A program made the translations under genes and the position numbers. A DNA stretch of 64,000 bases from Methylocapsa acidiphila B2 (lineage in GTDB: Bacteria > Pseudomonadota > Alphaproteobacteria > Rhizobiales > Beijerinckiaceae), in NCBI RefSeq assembly GCF_000427445.1, contig NZ_KE386496.1:2619504-2683503 (forward strand), read 5' to 3'. The notes under the pieces were generated by a model. The model ran no database searches and was not told where the DNA came from. It saw only the letters and a list, made by a program, of their open reading frames with translations. Of this stretch, positions 54,427-63,206 are shown in pieces (the stretch's first letter is position 1; every line of letters begins with the position of its first letter).

Positions 54427-56016
54427 TTACTCCGCGGCGACCGCCGCGACGTCGACGGCGACTTCGCCGGGCCGGATCTCCGCGTCGCCCTTTTCGACGT
54501 GGATGATCGAGCCGTCCTTCACGCCTTCGAGATAGCGCTTGAAGTAGGTGATCGCCGACTTCTCGATGAATTCATGGGCGAATTCATCGACCGCCTCAAT
54601 GCCGGCCGCCAAGAGATCCTTCTTGGGGCAGCCGCCGATCTTGGCGACGAACACCGCATGGCAGTCCTTGATGGCGCGAATGACCGTCTCGAGCGCGTCT
54701 TCCTCGCCATAGCCGCCTTGGCAATAGAGATCGACGCGGCGATGGCCGATGAAGTGAGCGCCCTTGCCGGTGCTCAGCTCATAGATCTGGAACTCGGCGG
54801 CATGGCCGAAATGCTCGTTGATGCGGCCCGAGCCCTTGGTCGCGACGGCGATCAGGATCTTGATGTCGCTTTCGACGCCCGCGAGGATCTGTAGCTCGTT
54901 GGCCTTGGCGCCAGAGACCGCCAGACGCTCTTCCTCGACCCGGGCCTGATAGGCCTGGCGCGTGGCGAGATCGTAATTGACGTCCATCTCCATGATCTTT
55001 TCAGTGGTGAACTCGGCGCTGCGGTCTTCGCCGAGAAGACCGACGGCGTCGGCGCGGCACTGGCGGCAATGCCGCATCATGTTCATCTCGCCTTCGCAGC
55101 TGTCCTGCAGGCGCTTCAGCTCTTGCGCCGTCGGGCCGCGCTGTCCGGTCAAGCCGAACACCGTGCCATGCTCGGCGGCGGAGATGAGCGGCATGATGTT
55201 GTGCAGGAAGGCTCCGCGCGACTTGACGGCCTTGTTCACCTCGACGAGATGCTGGTCGTTGACGCCGGGGATCATGACGGAATTGATTTTCGAGAGAATT
55301 CCGCGCGCGGTGAGCATCTCAAGACCCTGCATCTGACGATCGGTCAGGATCTGCGCGGCCTCTTTGCCCGTATAGCGCTTATGCTTGTAGAAGATCCAAG
55401 GATAGATCTTCGCGCCGACCTCGGCGTCCACCATATTCACCGTGATCGTGACATGATCGACGTTATAGCGCGCGATCGTGTCGACATGATCGGGAAGCGT
55501 CAGTCCGTTGGTCGACAGGCAGAGCTTGATGTCGGGAGCGGTCTTGGCGATGAGGTCGAAGGTCTTGAAGGTCTTCTCAGGATTGGCGAGCGGATCGCCC
55601 GGGCCGGCGATGCCGAGAACGGTCATCTGCGGAATGGTGGAGGCGACGGCGAGCACTTTCTTCGCGGCCTGCTCCGGCGTCAAACGCTCGCTGACGACGC
55701 CGGGACGCGATTCATTCGCGCAATCATATTTGCGGTTGCAGTAATTGCATTGAATGTTGCAAGCCGGCGCGACCGCGACATGCATGCGGGCGTAATGATG
55801 ATGCGCCTCTTCGCTGTAGCACGGATGATTCTTGACTTTTTCCCAGATTTCGGGAGCAAGGTCGTTCTGGCCGGCCTCGGTGCCGCAGCTCGCCTTTTTG
55901 CCGCCGTCGCTGTTGGTCTCGCAGCCTTTGTGCTCGGCCATCTTCTTCATGATTTCGTCGGCCGATGCGCCCGCCTTGACAGCCGCTTCAGCGACCTCGC
56001 GTTCTGACAATTCCAT
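54427..56016 (-). CDS. nifB: FeMo-cofactor biosynthesis protein NifB
   Basis: The 529-residue radical SAM enzyme fuses two [4Fe-4S] units and inserts carbide to give NifB-co. The radical SAM cysteines are Cys86, Cys90 and Cys93 (ACNIQCNYC). It has [29 protein letters not shown] for the accessory clusters, and a C-terminal NifX-like domain (about 400 to the end, [18 protein letters not shown]). ATG 56016 was chosen with GAGGA before it. A sigma-54 promoter lies about 120 bases upstream. Confidence 0.96.
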   Translation of the reverse strand: MELSEREVAEAAVKAGASADEIMKKMAEHKGCETNSDGGKKASCGTEAGQNDLAPEIWEKVKNHPCYSEEAHHHYARMHVAVAPACNIQCNYCNRKYDCANESRPGVVSERLTPEQAAKKVLAVASTIPQMTVLGIAGPGDPLANPEKTFKTFDLIAKTAPDIKLCLSTNGLTLPDHVDTIARYNVDHVTITVNMVDAEVGAKIYPWIFYKHKRYTGKEAAQILTDRQMQGLEMLTARGILSKINSVMIPGVNDQHLVEVNKAVKSRGAFLHNIMPLISAAEHGTVFGLTGQRGPTAQELKRLQDSCEGEMNMMRHCRQCRADAVGLLGEDRSAEFTTEKIMEMDVNYDLATRQAYQARVEEERLAVSGAKANELQILAGVESDIKILIAVATKGSGRINEHFGHAAEFQIYELSTGKGAHFIGHRRVDLYCQGGYGEEDALETVIRAIKDCHAVFVAKIGGCPKKDLLAAGIEAVDEFAHEFIEKSAITYFKRYLEGVKDGSIIHVEKGDAEIRPGEVAVDVAAVAAE

Positions 56017-56137
56017 TGTTCGATCCTCGCTTTTGGCTTGGAACCTATTGGTACTAAAGGGGCGCGCCACGCCTCCCCCCGTCCGCCGATAAGCTCTACT
56101 GCGATCCCGCTCGGCAAGACCGCCTGGCCCTTGGGGA

Positions 56138-56152
56138 GCAACTAGCGTGCCA
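56138..56152 (-). promoter_or_regulatory. Sigma-54 (-24/-12) promoter of nifB
   Basis: On the minus strand the sequence is TGGCACGCTAGTTGC, a perfect match to TGGCACG-N4-TTGC. It lies 122 bases before the nifB ATG. Confidence 0.9.
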
Positions 56153-56251
56153 CATATGGAATAAGTCTAAACATTTGAATCTTCGAGCATTTTGATGAGT
56201 CAGCAATGCGGTCGAAACCCGTCATCTTTATAACCAGTCGTAGGGCCGGCC

Positions 56252-56267
56252 TGTTTGAAAGATGACA
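56252..56267 (-). promoter_or_regulatory. NifA upstream activator site for nifB
   Basis: TGTTTGAAAGATGACA fits TGT-N10-ACA. It is about 100 bases upstream of the sigma-54 promoter, the usual range for looping by NifA with IHF. Confidence 0.8.
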
Positions 56268-56701
56268 AGGCGTCGCCGCCTCAAGACGTGACGAAATTGG
56301 TCGGAGGCAGGCTCGTTTTGCCGCGCGCATCGAGAACCGCGCGTGGCTTTGTGATTATCGCGACAGCGTTAGCCCAGAGACTCGTCCCATAAGGCTTGGA
56401 GGCTCCTTGCAGGAAGCGAGATCCGCTCTTTCAGAACCACAGATGTGAATGAGCCCGCGCTGCGGACGAATGAAATGCGACAACAAACCGGTGCCCCTGG
56501 CTCCGGCATCCAGCGCGGTTAGCGTGACGTCGCGTTCCATTCAACCCTTTTGGCCAGGCGGCGCATCACCCCTCTTGTTCAGTTCGACATAAGTCCTTCT
56601 GGACGGGGTGTGTGCGTTTCGCAAAGACGGTCGCCGTTATTCCCAGCGACATTCTTCGATGCCGGAAACGGCTTCAGCCCGCACGGTTGCAAATCCGACA
56701 T

Positions 56702-56730
56702 AAAAAAAGCTGGTCGAGGTCCGACCAGCT
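56702..56730 (-). terminator. Intrinsic terminator of the nif ferredoxin gene
   Basis: AGCTGGTC (56708-56715) and GACCAGCT (56723-56730) form an 8-bp stem. On the minus strand it is followed by a run of seven Ts (56702-56708). It lies about 120 bases after the ferredoxin stop and makes that gene its own unit. Confidence 0.85.
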
Positions 56731-56849
56731 TTCAAATCTCGAGACATGCCTTGCTTCAGCCGGTTGGACGATGCGTTCCTATTAAAGCGCTCCGTTCAGT
56801 TGAAGCCGGCCGATCGACGGGCCCGAACACCCTTCCCCAGACGGTCGCC

Positions 56850-57044
56850 TCAGGCCGGCACGCAGGTCTGCGGAACGGGGCAAACCGTATCGCACTGAGG
56901 ATGGTCATGATCGCCTTCGCATTCGGTGCATTTCTTGGGATCGATCACATAGGTCTCGTTCTTGAACGAGATCGCGGCGTTCGGGCATTCGAACTCGCAC
57001 GCGCCGCAAACCGTGCATTGGGAGGCGATGATCTTGTAGGCCAT
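56850..57044 (-). CDS. 2[4Fe-4S] ferredoxin, NifA-regulated
   Basis: The 64-residue ferredoxin has [12 protein letters not shown] (residues 10-21) and [18 protein letters not shown] (about 40-57). It is close in length and pattern to FdxN, the second such gene in the cluster. AAGGAG precedes ATG 57044. It is flanked by its own sigma-54 promoter/NifA site and a terminator, so it is a single-gene unit. It may be the main nitrogenase electron carrier or a NifB partner. Confidence 0.92.
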   Translation of the reverse strand: MAYKIIASQCTVCGACEFECPNAAISFKNETYVIDPKKCTECEGDHDHPQCDTVCPVPQTCVPA

Positions 57045-57219
57045 TACCGATTCTCCTTCAACAAAGGGGCCCGGGATCGGCTTGTGCATCCCGGAGCGAT
57101 AGAAAATGAGGTCGAGCTTTCATCGTCTCCGTCGAGATGGGAGGCGTGCGCGGAATTTTGGGGACGGCTCGGCGCCAGCCCAACGCAAATTCGCGCAAGA
57201 GCAACCGAAAAGCGTCTAA

Positions 57220-57234
57220 GCAAATTCAGGACCA
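57220..57234 (-). promoter_or_regulatory. Probable sigma-54 promoter of the ferredoxin gene
   Basis: On the minus strand the sequence is TGGTCCTGAATTTGC. It keeps the -24 GG and -12 TTGC with correct spacing (TGGNNNN-N4-TTGC), but the -24 element is not TGGCACG. It lies 176 bases before the ATG and has a NifA site upstream. Confidence 0.6.
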
Positions 57235-57307
57235 CCAACTAATCCGTTGAATTTCCAAGACACTATTGGCCGCTTCGTCGACAGGCCGGAGACGAGGCGG
57301 ACAAACC

Positions 57308-57323
57308 TGTCCGACCTTCGACA
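57308..57323 (-). promoter_or_regulatory. NifA upstream activator site for the ferredoxin gene
   Basis: TGTCCGACCTTCGACA fits TGT-N10-ACA. It lies about 75 bases upstream of the -24 element, just past the nifA stop. Confidence 0.65.
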
Positions 57324-57340
57324 ATTGGCGCGGGCGATAA

Positions 57341-59095
57341 TCAGAACTTTTTGATCTCGATCGCATGCTTGCGCAGCGCATAGCCGATCTGGCGCGGCGT
57401 AAGCCCCAACATGCGCGCGGCTTTGGCTTGGACCCAGCCGGATTTCTCCATCGCTTCGAGCAAGCGCGCGCGTTCCGAATCGTCGCCCCGATCGAATGAC
57501 TCCGGCCATTGGGTTCCCGGCGCGGCCTCGACCGATTCCGCATTGGACGGCGCGGCGACAGGACGCGCCAGTTGCGGAGGTTCGCGATATGCCTCGACCG
57601 GCGGCGGCGCGGAGAATGGCCCGAGTCCGCCCACGGCCTTCGGCCAAGGATCCGCCGACGCCTTTCCTTTCCAGAGAGTCGCCGACAGACATTGATCCTG
57701 CCCGCAGGCGAAATCCGCGGCGACGATCGATTCCTCGGCCGCGAAAGTCGCCGTCCGCTGGACGCAATTTTCGAGCTCGCGGACATTGCCGGGAAAATAG
57801 CAGGATTTCAGCACCTGCATGGCCTGCTTGCTGAACGCGAGCTGGCGGCCGTTTTCTTCGTTGAACTGTTCGAGGAACCGCGCAGCTAGAAGCGGTATGT
57901 CGCTGCTCCGCTCGCGCAACGGCGGCAATAACAGCGGCACGACGCTGATGCGATAATAGAGATCGGCCCGAAACTCGCCATTGCGGACGGCCTCTTCCAG
58001 ATTTTTGTTCGTCGCCGCGATAAGCCGGACATCCGCCTTCAAGGTCTTGGTTCCGCCGACCCGCTCGAACTCGCCGCTCTGAAGGACGCGCAACAGCTTG
58101 GCCTGGAAGGACGCCGAAATTTCGCCGATCTCGTCGAGGAAAAGCGTGCCCCCGTCGGCGAGTTCGAAACGGCCCTTGCGGGTCGCGACCGCGCCGGTGA
58201 AAGCGCCCTTCTCATGGCCGAAAAGCTCGGATTCGAGCACGCTTTCGGCGAGCGCGGCGCAATTGACCTTGACGAAGGCCTTCGGCGCCCTCGGCGACAT
58301 TTCATGCAAGGCGCGGGCGAATAATTCCTTGCCGGTTCCGGATTCGCCACGAAGCAGCATGGTCGCGTTCGAACGCGCGACGATCGCGATCTTGTCGAGA
58401 ACCGAACGTATCGCCGGGCTTTCCCCGATAATGCCGGAGGCCCGCACCCCGCTCGCCGGAGCCGGCTGCAGCTTGGTGATCTCCTTCTGAAGCCGATGGC
58501 TCTCCTCGATGAGACGATCGCGATCGCGCGCGACGACGCGATGAAGCTTCACGGTCTGCCCGATCAGATTGGCGATCATCACCAGGAAGCGGACATCGGA
58601 ATCGAAGCGAAACACGCTTTCGCCGTCCCAGATGCGGTCCACAGTCAAAGTGCCGACGACTCTATCCCCCGCCCGGATCGGCACGCCCATGAAAGAAACC
58701 TTGACCCCGTCCGAGGCGAGCGCCGCGACGTCGCTGGCGTCGAAGAGATCATGGTCGGCGACATTGTGAACGACGAGCGGAACGTCCGTCGCGACGATCT
58801 GTCCGATGGCGCGCTCCGGATAGCGCTGCGGGGTCTGTGAAAGACTGTCCTCGCTCCATCCCGCTCCCACGGCCACCTCGGGCGCGCCGTCATCCGCCAA
58901 GAGAACGATGGTTCCGTGCCGCATCTGAAGGAAAGACGACAGAAGATTGAGGACATTGGCGAGGGTCGTCTCGAGCCGGGTCGGGGCGGTCAGGATCTTG
59001 GAGATTTCATAGACGCCGATCAGCGCGATCTCGCTCAATTGGATGCGCTGAGAGGGGGCCTGCGTCGTCGCAGCCAGAGCGTCTGCGTCACTCAT
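57341..59095 (-). CDS. nifA: Nif-specific transcriptional activator NifA
   Basis: This 584-residue sigma-54 activator has an N-terminal GAF domain (about 20-180), an AAA+ domain with GESGTGKE (about 250) and the sigma-54 contact loop GAFTGA, and a C-terminal Fis-type helix-turn-helix (KAARMLGLTPRQIGYALRKH). Between them is the full C-x11-C-x19-C-x4-C motif (from SCYFPGNV to CGQDQC), which marks oxygen-sensitive NifA of Alphaproteobacteria. ATG 59095 is preferred over GTG 59101 by spacing to AAGGAAGG. No nifL is adjacent, consistent with direct oxygen sensing. Confidence 0.96.
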   Translation of the reverse strand: MSDADALAATTQAPSQRIQLSEIALIGVYEISKILTAPTRLETTLANVLNLLSSFLQMRHGTIVLLADDGAPEVAVGAGWSEDSLSQTPQRYPERAIGQIVATDVPLVVHNVADHDLFDASDVAALASDGVKVSFMGVPIRAGDRVVGTLTVDRIWDGESVFRFDSDVRFLVMIANLIGQTVKLHRVVARDRDRLIEESHRLQKEITKLQPAPASGVRASGIIGESPAIRSVLDKIAIVARSNATMLLRGESGTGKELFARALHEMSPRAPKAFVKVNCAALAESVLESELFGHEKGAFTGAVATRKGRFELADGGTLFLDEIGEISASFQAKLLRVLQSGEFERVGGTKTLKADVRLIAATNKNLEEAVRNGEFRADLYYRISVVPLLLPPLRERSSDIPLLAARFLEQFNEENGRQLAFSKQAMQVLKSCYFPGNVRELENCVQRTATFAAEESIVAADFACGQDQCLSATLWKGKASADPWPKAVGGLGPFSAPPPVEAYREPPQLARPVAAPSNAESVEAAPGTQWPESFDRGDDSERARLLEAMEKSGWVQAKAARMLGLTPRQIGYALRKHAIEIKKF

Positions 59096-59472
59096 TTGCA
59101 CGGCCTTCCTTAGCTCGCGGCGTCGCTGAACTGTTGGAACCCGAACACTGACAATAAGTCAGTATGTTTTTTGACAGCGACCTGTCTCAATTCCAACCTT
59201 TGTGAATCTAATCCGACGGCCAAAGCCTGTCGCTCTCAAATTTTGGGCAGGATTTTGCGCTGCAACTAAACAACGCGCCCATTTTGACAGCATAAATTGT
59301 TCGGCTAGTCGCATTTCACGCCAATTTCTCTTCACCCCCGCGAATGTCGTCCCGGAACGGCGTAAAGGCAACAATCCGCGCAGGCGCGCGAAGCCTCTGC
59401 CGCATCACGGCTCTGAGGAGGCAAAAAAGATTTTGCCAATCGGTGAGGCGACAATCGCGACGCTGCGCGGCG
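59096..59472. other. nifA upstream region
   Basis: This 377-base spacer contains inverted repeats ACTGAC/GTCAGT (59147-59163) and GACAG/CTGTC (59173-59186) close to the nifA start. No -24/-12 promoter was found, so nifA may use another sigma factor and a repressor or activator at these repeats. No gene was seen. Confidence 0.5.
59147..59186. promoter_or_regulatory. Paired inverted repeats before nifA
   Basis: ACTGAC-N5-GTCAGT and GACAG-N4-CTGTC lie 52-91 bases before the nifA ATG, in an otherwise plain stretch. They look like operator halves. They do not fit the FNR/FixK TTGAT-N4-ATCAA form. Confidence 0.4.
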
Positions 59473-60957
59473 TCACCAAACCCAAAGAAAGACGGCCCAG
59501 CCGCCCGCTCCGATCAAGACGGCGAGCCCGACCAAACCGGTCGCCGCCGCGCGGCGGAAGATGTCGGTCGTCGAGAGACCGGCGATCCGCCAGCCAAGCC
59601 AGAGCGACCAAAGCGCGCTTCCGACCAGTAACGCGCCGCGCAGAAGGCCGACATATCCAAGCGCTAGGCCCTCGCCGTGCAGCATCGTGACGGTCGTGGC
59701 GCTGAGCCCAATGAATACGCCGCAAGCAGCGATCGGGATGAGGCTTTGGGCGAAATGATGGAACCGCGCCGCCGGCCATGGGCCGAGGCTGCGGGCGGCG
59801 GCCCAGAGGCAAAGCGAGATCGCCCCGCCGATCGCCGCCGCGGTCGCCGCGATATAGGCGACAAGCAGGGCGCCGTCGAGAAAGGTCAATTGATCATTGA
59901 CCTCGGGATAGTCGGTGAGAATCCACCACGGCGGCTGCAAGCGCAGCGGCCAAAGCAGATCCCTGTCGATCAGCCATTCCGCGACCGCCTGCTTGAGGGC
60001 GACGAACCACGGGCTCACGCTCCAGTGAAAAGCGCCGGTGGCGACGCCCAGGAGGCCGAAGATAATGAGCAGCGTCTCCGCCGGTTTCGACGTCGATCCC
60101 GCGACATGAACGATCTCATGATTGGGACCGCGCGGGGCGAGGCTGACCGCGCCGCGAAAATCGCTGCAGCGGCCGCACATATGGCAATCGGAGGCGCCGC
60201 GCATGGTGCGAATTGGAACAAGCGGAGCGCAATTGATCGCCTTCGCATGGGCGTGTCCCGAAAGGCGCGATTGCGTCCAAGCCGCCGGATCGACCTTGAA
60301 ATGCACCGGCGCCAGCTTCGCCAAAAGGCCGAAAACGCCATTGACCGGGCACAGATAGCGGCACCAGACCCGTTTATTGCGGCCGTAGAGATAGCCGACG
60401 AGGATAGCCCCGGCGGTCGAGCCGCCGAGAATGAGAAGCGCCGGCTTTGGATACTGATAGACGCTGATCATCTGGCCATAGATCGTCGTGCAAACGAAGG
60501 CGACGAAAGGCCAACCCTTCCAGGCGATCCAGCGCGGAACCGCATGGCCGCGGCCGAACCGGCTCGCCGCCTCGGAAAGCGCGCCCTCGGGACAGAACAG
60601 TCCGCACCACGCGCGCCCGACCAACGCCATGCTGAGCAAGACGAAGGGCCACCAAATCCCCCAGAACGCGAATTGCGCGAAAAGAGTGAGATTGCTCCAA
60701 ATATGCGCCGTCCGCGCCGGCAAAGGAAGGAAAGCCGGGACTGCGACGAGAAGGACATAGGCAAAAACGACGGCCCATTGGATGCGCTGGATGAGGCTTT
60801 GGCGCTGGCGCAACCATTCGCCTGCCTCAAAAAAAAGGCGCACGGCGGCCGTCGGTCGGCGCGGCAAAACCTCCTCCGCCATGGCTTTGGGCTCAAATCC
60901 CGGCTGATCTCGCTCGAGGGCGCGCCGGTCGCGTTCAACGGCGTCAAAGGCGCTCAT
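59473..60957 (-). CDS. NapH/FtrD-like polyferredoxin membrane protein
   Basis: The 494-residue membrane protein has several helices and ferredoxin-like motifs C-x3-CP in WCGLFCPEGALSE (about 118-130) and WCRYLCPVNGVFG (about 200-212), plus CHMCGRCSDFRG (about 258-269). This arrangement matches FtrD of the FtrABCD iron-uptake system and NosR/NapH-like proteins. It would pass electrons across the membrane to reduce Fe(III) or another cofactor. It follows the cupredoxin gene by 126 bases. It carries no REXXE motif of an FTR1 permease. Confidence 0.85.
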   Translation of the reverse strand: MSAFDAVERDRRALERDQPGFEPKAMAEEVLPRRPTAAVRLFFEAGEWLRQRQSLIQRIQWAVVFAYVLLVAVPAFLPLPARTAHIWSNLTLFAQFAFWGIWWPFVLLSMALVGRAWCGLFCPEGALSEAASRFGRGHAVPRWIAWKGWPFVAFVCTTIYGQMISVYQYPKPALLILGGSTAGAILVGYLYGRNKRVWCRYLCPVNGVFGLLAKLAPVHFKVDPAAWTQSRLSGHAHAKAINCAPLVPIRTMRGASDCHMCGRCSDFRGAVSLAPRGPNHEIVHVAGSTSKPAETLLIIFGLLGVATGAFHWSVSPWFVALKQAVAEWLIDRDLLWPLRLQPPWWILTDYPEVNDQLTFLDGALLVAYIAATAAAIGGAISLCLWAAARSLGPWPAARFHHFAQSLIPIAACGVFIGLSATTVTMLHGEGLALGYVGLLRGALLVGSALWSLWLGWRIAGLSTTDIFRRAAATGLVGLAVLIGAGGWAVFLWVW

Positions 60958-61083
60958 GACTCATACTCTCCGGATCCGACCTGCACGTCTCGGCGATCTG
61001 GCGTCCCGCGCAGGGAGGGACATTAAGCGCTTCGGCGAATGTCATGGTTCGGACATGCCCGTCGAGACAATGCAATTCGCGCC

Positions 61084-61416
61084 TCACTTCGCCACGAGCA
61101 CCGCCTTGGGCGCGTCGGGATGAAAATCGTCGAAAAACGAATATTCGCCTGGATCGAGCGTCCTGAAGACGAGAATTGACGTCGAATTCGGCGCAAGCAC
61201 TTTTTCCTTGCGCAATTCTCCGCTCTCGAATTCCGCCGGCGACGCCCCAGTGTTGCGCAGCTCGAGCTTGAACCTCCGGTTTGCGGGAACCTCGATCCGG
61301 AGCGGCTCGACCTTCCCATCATGAAACTCGATCGAGAAGGTCGGCTCGTCGTCTGCGCGCGCCGCGGCCGTCGCGCAGAGAAAAATGAGCGCCGCACAAA
61401 GCCGCATCGCATTCAT
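61084..61416 (-). CDS. Periplasmic cupredoxin-like protein (FtrB-like)
   Basis: The 110-residue protein has a signal peptide (MNAMRLCAALIFLCATAAARA) and one cupredoxin-fold domain (FSIEFHDGKVEPLRIEVPANRRFKLEL in essence, then FRTLDPGEYSFFDDFHPDAP). In Brucella-type FtrABCD systems the FtrB cupredoxin works with P19 to oxidise or carry iron at the cell surface. ATG 61416 was taken; a TTG at 61446 would overlap the P19 gene. The usual copper ligands are not complete in the visible text. Confidence 0.8.
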   Translation of the reverse strand: MNAMRLCAALIFLCATAAARADDEPTFSIEFHDGKVEPLRIEVPANRRFKLELRNTGASPAEFESGELRKEKVLAPNSTSILVFRTLDPGEYSFFDDFHPDAPKAVLVAK

Positions 61417-61442
61417 GGACAAACTTTGATCCTTTGCCTCGT

Positions 61443-61988
61443 TCAATAGGCGCCCTTTTTCCCGGCGCCGGCATAGACAAAATCATAATCGATGGAAAAG
61501 GCGTCGAACCAAGGCGCCACCCCGGTCTCCTTGTCGACATGGCGCCCGAAATGGGCGTGGGCGTCGGCGCCGGGCGGCGCGATCGTCAAGCGGAGCCTAT
61601 ATTTGCCAGGGCCGAACATTTTGACATTGTCGCCGTAGTGCGGCCCGTCATTCGCGACCATGGGCATGAAGGCGCCCTTTTGTATCTGGTTGTCATCGAG
61701 CTTGGTCAATTCGTAATTGACGGAGAGATAGGGAATCCAATCCCCTTGCGCAAAGCCGTTCTTGTTGTCTTTCGCAGCCTTGATGTCGGATTCGAGATGA
61801 ACGTCAGAATCCTTCGCCGGGCGCATCACGTCGGGCGGATCCATCTCAATCGGCTGAAGATAGACCGCGCCGATCTCCATCCCGTTTTTCTGCTGTGGCT
61901 TGCCTATCGGATATTCCTTGGCGAAAGCGCCGGATCCGAGCGAGGAGCCGAGAAGCGCGACGCAGGTCAAAGCAAAGCCAAAGCGCAT
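61443..61988 (-). CDS. Periplasmic P19/FtrA-type iron-transport protein
   Basis: The 181-residue protein has a signal peptide (MRFGFALTCVALLGSSLG) and the Tp34/P19 core: KNGMEIGAVYLQPIEMDPP, SDVHLESDIKA, GDWIPYLSVNYEL, MVANDGPHYGDNV and YRLRLTIAPPG. These hold the metal-binding Met and His/Glu positions of P19. It would bind iron (with copper) in the periplasm. GAGGAG precedes ATG. A nearly perfect AT-rich palindrome upstream may be an iron-regulator site. Confidence 0.88.
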   Translation of the reverse strand: MRFGFALTCVALLGSSLGSGAFAKEYPIGKPQQKNGMEIGAVYLQPIEMDPPDVMRPAKDSDVHLESDIKAAKDNKNGFAQGDWIPYLSVNYELTKLDDNQIQKGAFMPMVANDGPHYGDNVKMFGPGKYRLRLTIAPPGADAHAHFGRHVDKETGVAPWFDAFSIDYDFVYAGAGKKGAY

Positions 61989-62103
61989 CAGTTTCTCCTC
62001 GGATAAGATTGGTCGCGCAATAATCGTCATAAGTAGCAAGGATGACGCCTTACATTCAAGGCTTCAAAGCCAATATTTTCCAAGATGGGTCAAAATGCAC
62101 TTC

Positions 62104-62130
62104 TCTATTTTATAATGATTTTAAAATAGA
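62104..62130. promoter_or_regulatory. AT-rich palindrome upstream of the P19 operon
   Basis: TCTATTTTA (62104-62112) and TAAAATAGA (62122-62130) form a 9-bp inverted repeat with a 9-base spacer, 116 bases before the P19 ATG. It resembles AT-rich iron-regulator boxes (Fur/Irr type) but is not a precise consensus match. Confidence 0.4.
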
Positions 62131-62165
62131 CGAACAAAGCCCTACTAAGCTTAGATTGCTCAATT

Positions 62166-63206
62166 CTATTTTCTCGTCGCGCCAAAGCTCAGCGCCGCAC
62201 GAAGGCGCGCGCGATCCGCATCCGATCCGGGCAGGCCGAAGCGGAGCAAAGCGGGCCGCGAGGCGAAGCGCCGAACCAGGATTCCCGCCCTCGCCAAGGC
62301 GTCAAACAGCTTCAGGGCGTCCCGATGCGCGGCAAGGCGAAAAAGCGGGCTCCCACCGACGATCTCGAATTGCGCCGACAACAGAATCTCGTCGAGCGCG
62401 GCCGCATCCGCCGTAAGCTTTCGGCGCGCGGTCGCAAGCCAGTCCGCATCGGCCAAAGCCTTCGCGCCGAGCGCAATCGCCGCGCCCGAAACCGGCCACG
62501 GCCCCAGGGCCGCACGCAGTTTTTTGGCGAGCTCCACCGGCGCGATCACAAAGCCGAGGCGAAGCCCCGCCAGGCCATATGCCTTGCCGAAGGAGCGCAG
62601 GGCGAGGACGCCGCGGGTCGGCATGGCCGGGATGATGCTGGCCGCAGGCTCGACAAAATCCATGAAGGCTTCATCAACGATCAGCAAACCGTCATGTTCG
62701 CCGAGTTCCCTCGCAAGTGCGTGCAGGTCCTCCGCGGGAACGAGCCGGCCGTCGGGATTATTGGGATTGACCACAATGGCGACGTCCCTGTCGGCAAGCC
62801 CGGCGAGGTCCTCGACCCTATCGACCTCGGCCCCAGCCGCCCGCCACGCATCGGAATGTCCGCGATAAGCATGGCCCAAAATCCCAACGCGGCGGGCGGG
62901 CCAAAGATAAGGCAGACAGCCGATGATCGCCTGGCTTCCGGGAGCGGCGAGCGCTGCGGCGCCTTCGCTGGCGCGATAGGCGAGCGCCGCCGCCTTTTCG
63001 AGCGCGCGCAGGGCCTCTGGCTCCGGCAGGCGGCTCCACGCCTCGGCAGGCAAATCCCCGATCGGATAGGCATAGGGGCTGACGCCGGTCGAAAGATCGA
63101 GCCAGGGCTCGGGCGCCAAAGGATAGGCGCGCCGCGCCGCGGAAAGATCGCCGCCGTGACCGTCGCCGAATGGCGTCGGCGCCGCGAATGTTGGATGATG
63201 CCGCAT
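62166..63206 (-). CDS. cobC: L-threonine-O-3-phosphate decarboxylase-like protein (CobC)
   Basis: The 346-residue PLP enzyme of the class I/II aminotransferase fold has GHGGDLSAARRAYPL near its start, VNPNNPDGRLV (about 140), DEAFMDF and the PLP lysine in LRSFGKAYGLAGLRLGF (about 202-218). CobC supplies the aminopropanol linker of cobalamin's nucleotide loop. It is divergent from cbiB and their start codons share CATG. The P19 operon follows it. Confidence 0.9.
   Translation of the reverse strand: MRHHPTFAAPTPFGDGHGGDLSAARRAYPLAPEPWLDLSTGVSPYAYPIGDLPAEAWSRLPEPEALRALEKAAALAYRASEGAAALAAPGSQAIIGCLPYLWPARRVGILGHAYRGHSDAWRAAGAEVDRVEDLAGLADRDVAIVVNPNNPDGRLVPAEDLHALARELGEHDGLLIVDEAFMDFVEPAASIIPAMPTRGVLALRSFGKAYGLAGLRLGFVIAPVELAKKLRAALGPWPVSGAAIALGAKALADADWLATARRKLTADAAALDEILLSAQFEIVGGSPLFRLAAHRDALKLFDALARAGILVRRFASRPALLRFGLPGSDADRARLRAALSFGATRK

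Larger units (their letters stand above)
56017..56849. other. nifB upstream region
   Basis: This 833-base spacer holds, in order of increasing coordinate, the nifB sigma-54 promoter, a NifA-binding site and the terminator of the ferredoxin gene. A 61-codon frame at 56355-56540 has no ribosome site and is not called. Other parts show nothing recognisable. Confidence 0.6.

Noticed and set aside
56355-56540. 61-codon minus-strand frame in the nifB upstream region
   Set aside because: No ribosome site, no family, and it lies between the nifB activator site and the ferredoxin terminator; probably chance.
59132-59147. TGT-N10-ACA (NifA-like site) directly upstream of nifA
   Set aside because: It is about 37 bases from the ATG with no -24/-12 promoter between, and the six-base pattern occurs by chance often enough; left as coincidence.
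62040-62165. Cobalamin riboswitch near the cob genes
   Set aside because: No B12-box-like sequence was seen, and the divergent starts of cobC and cbiB leave no leader space.
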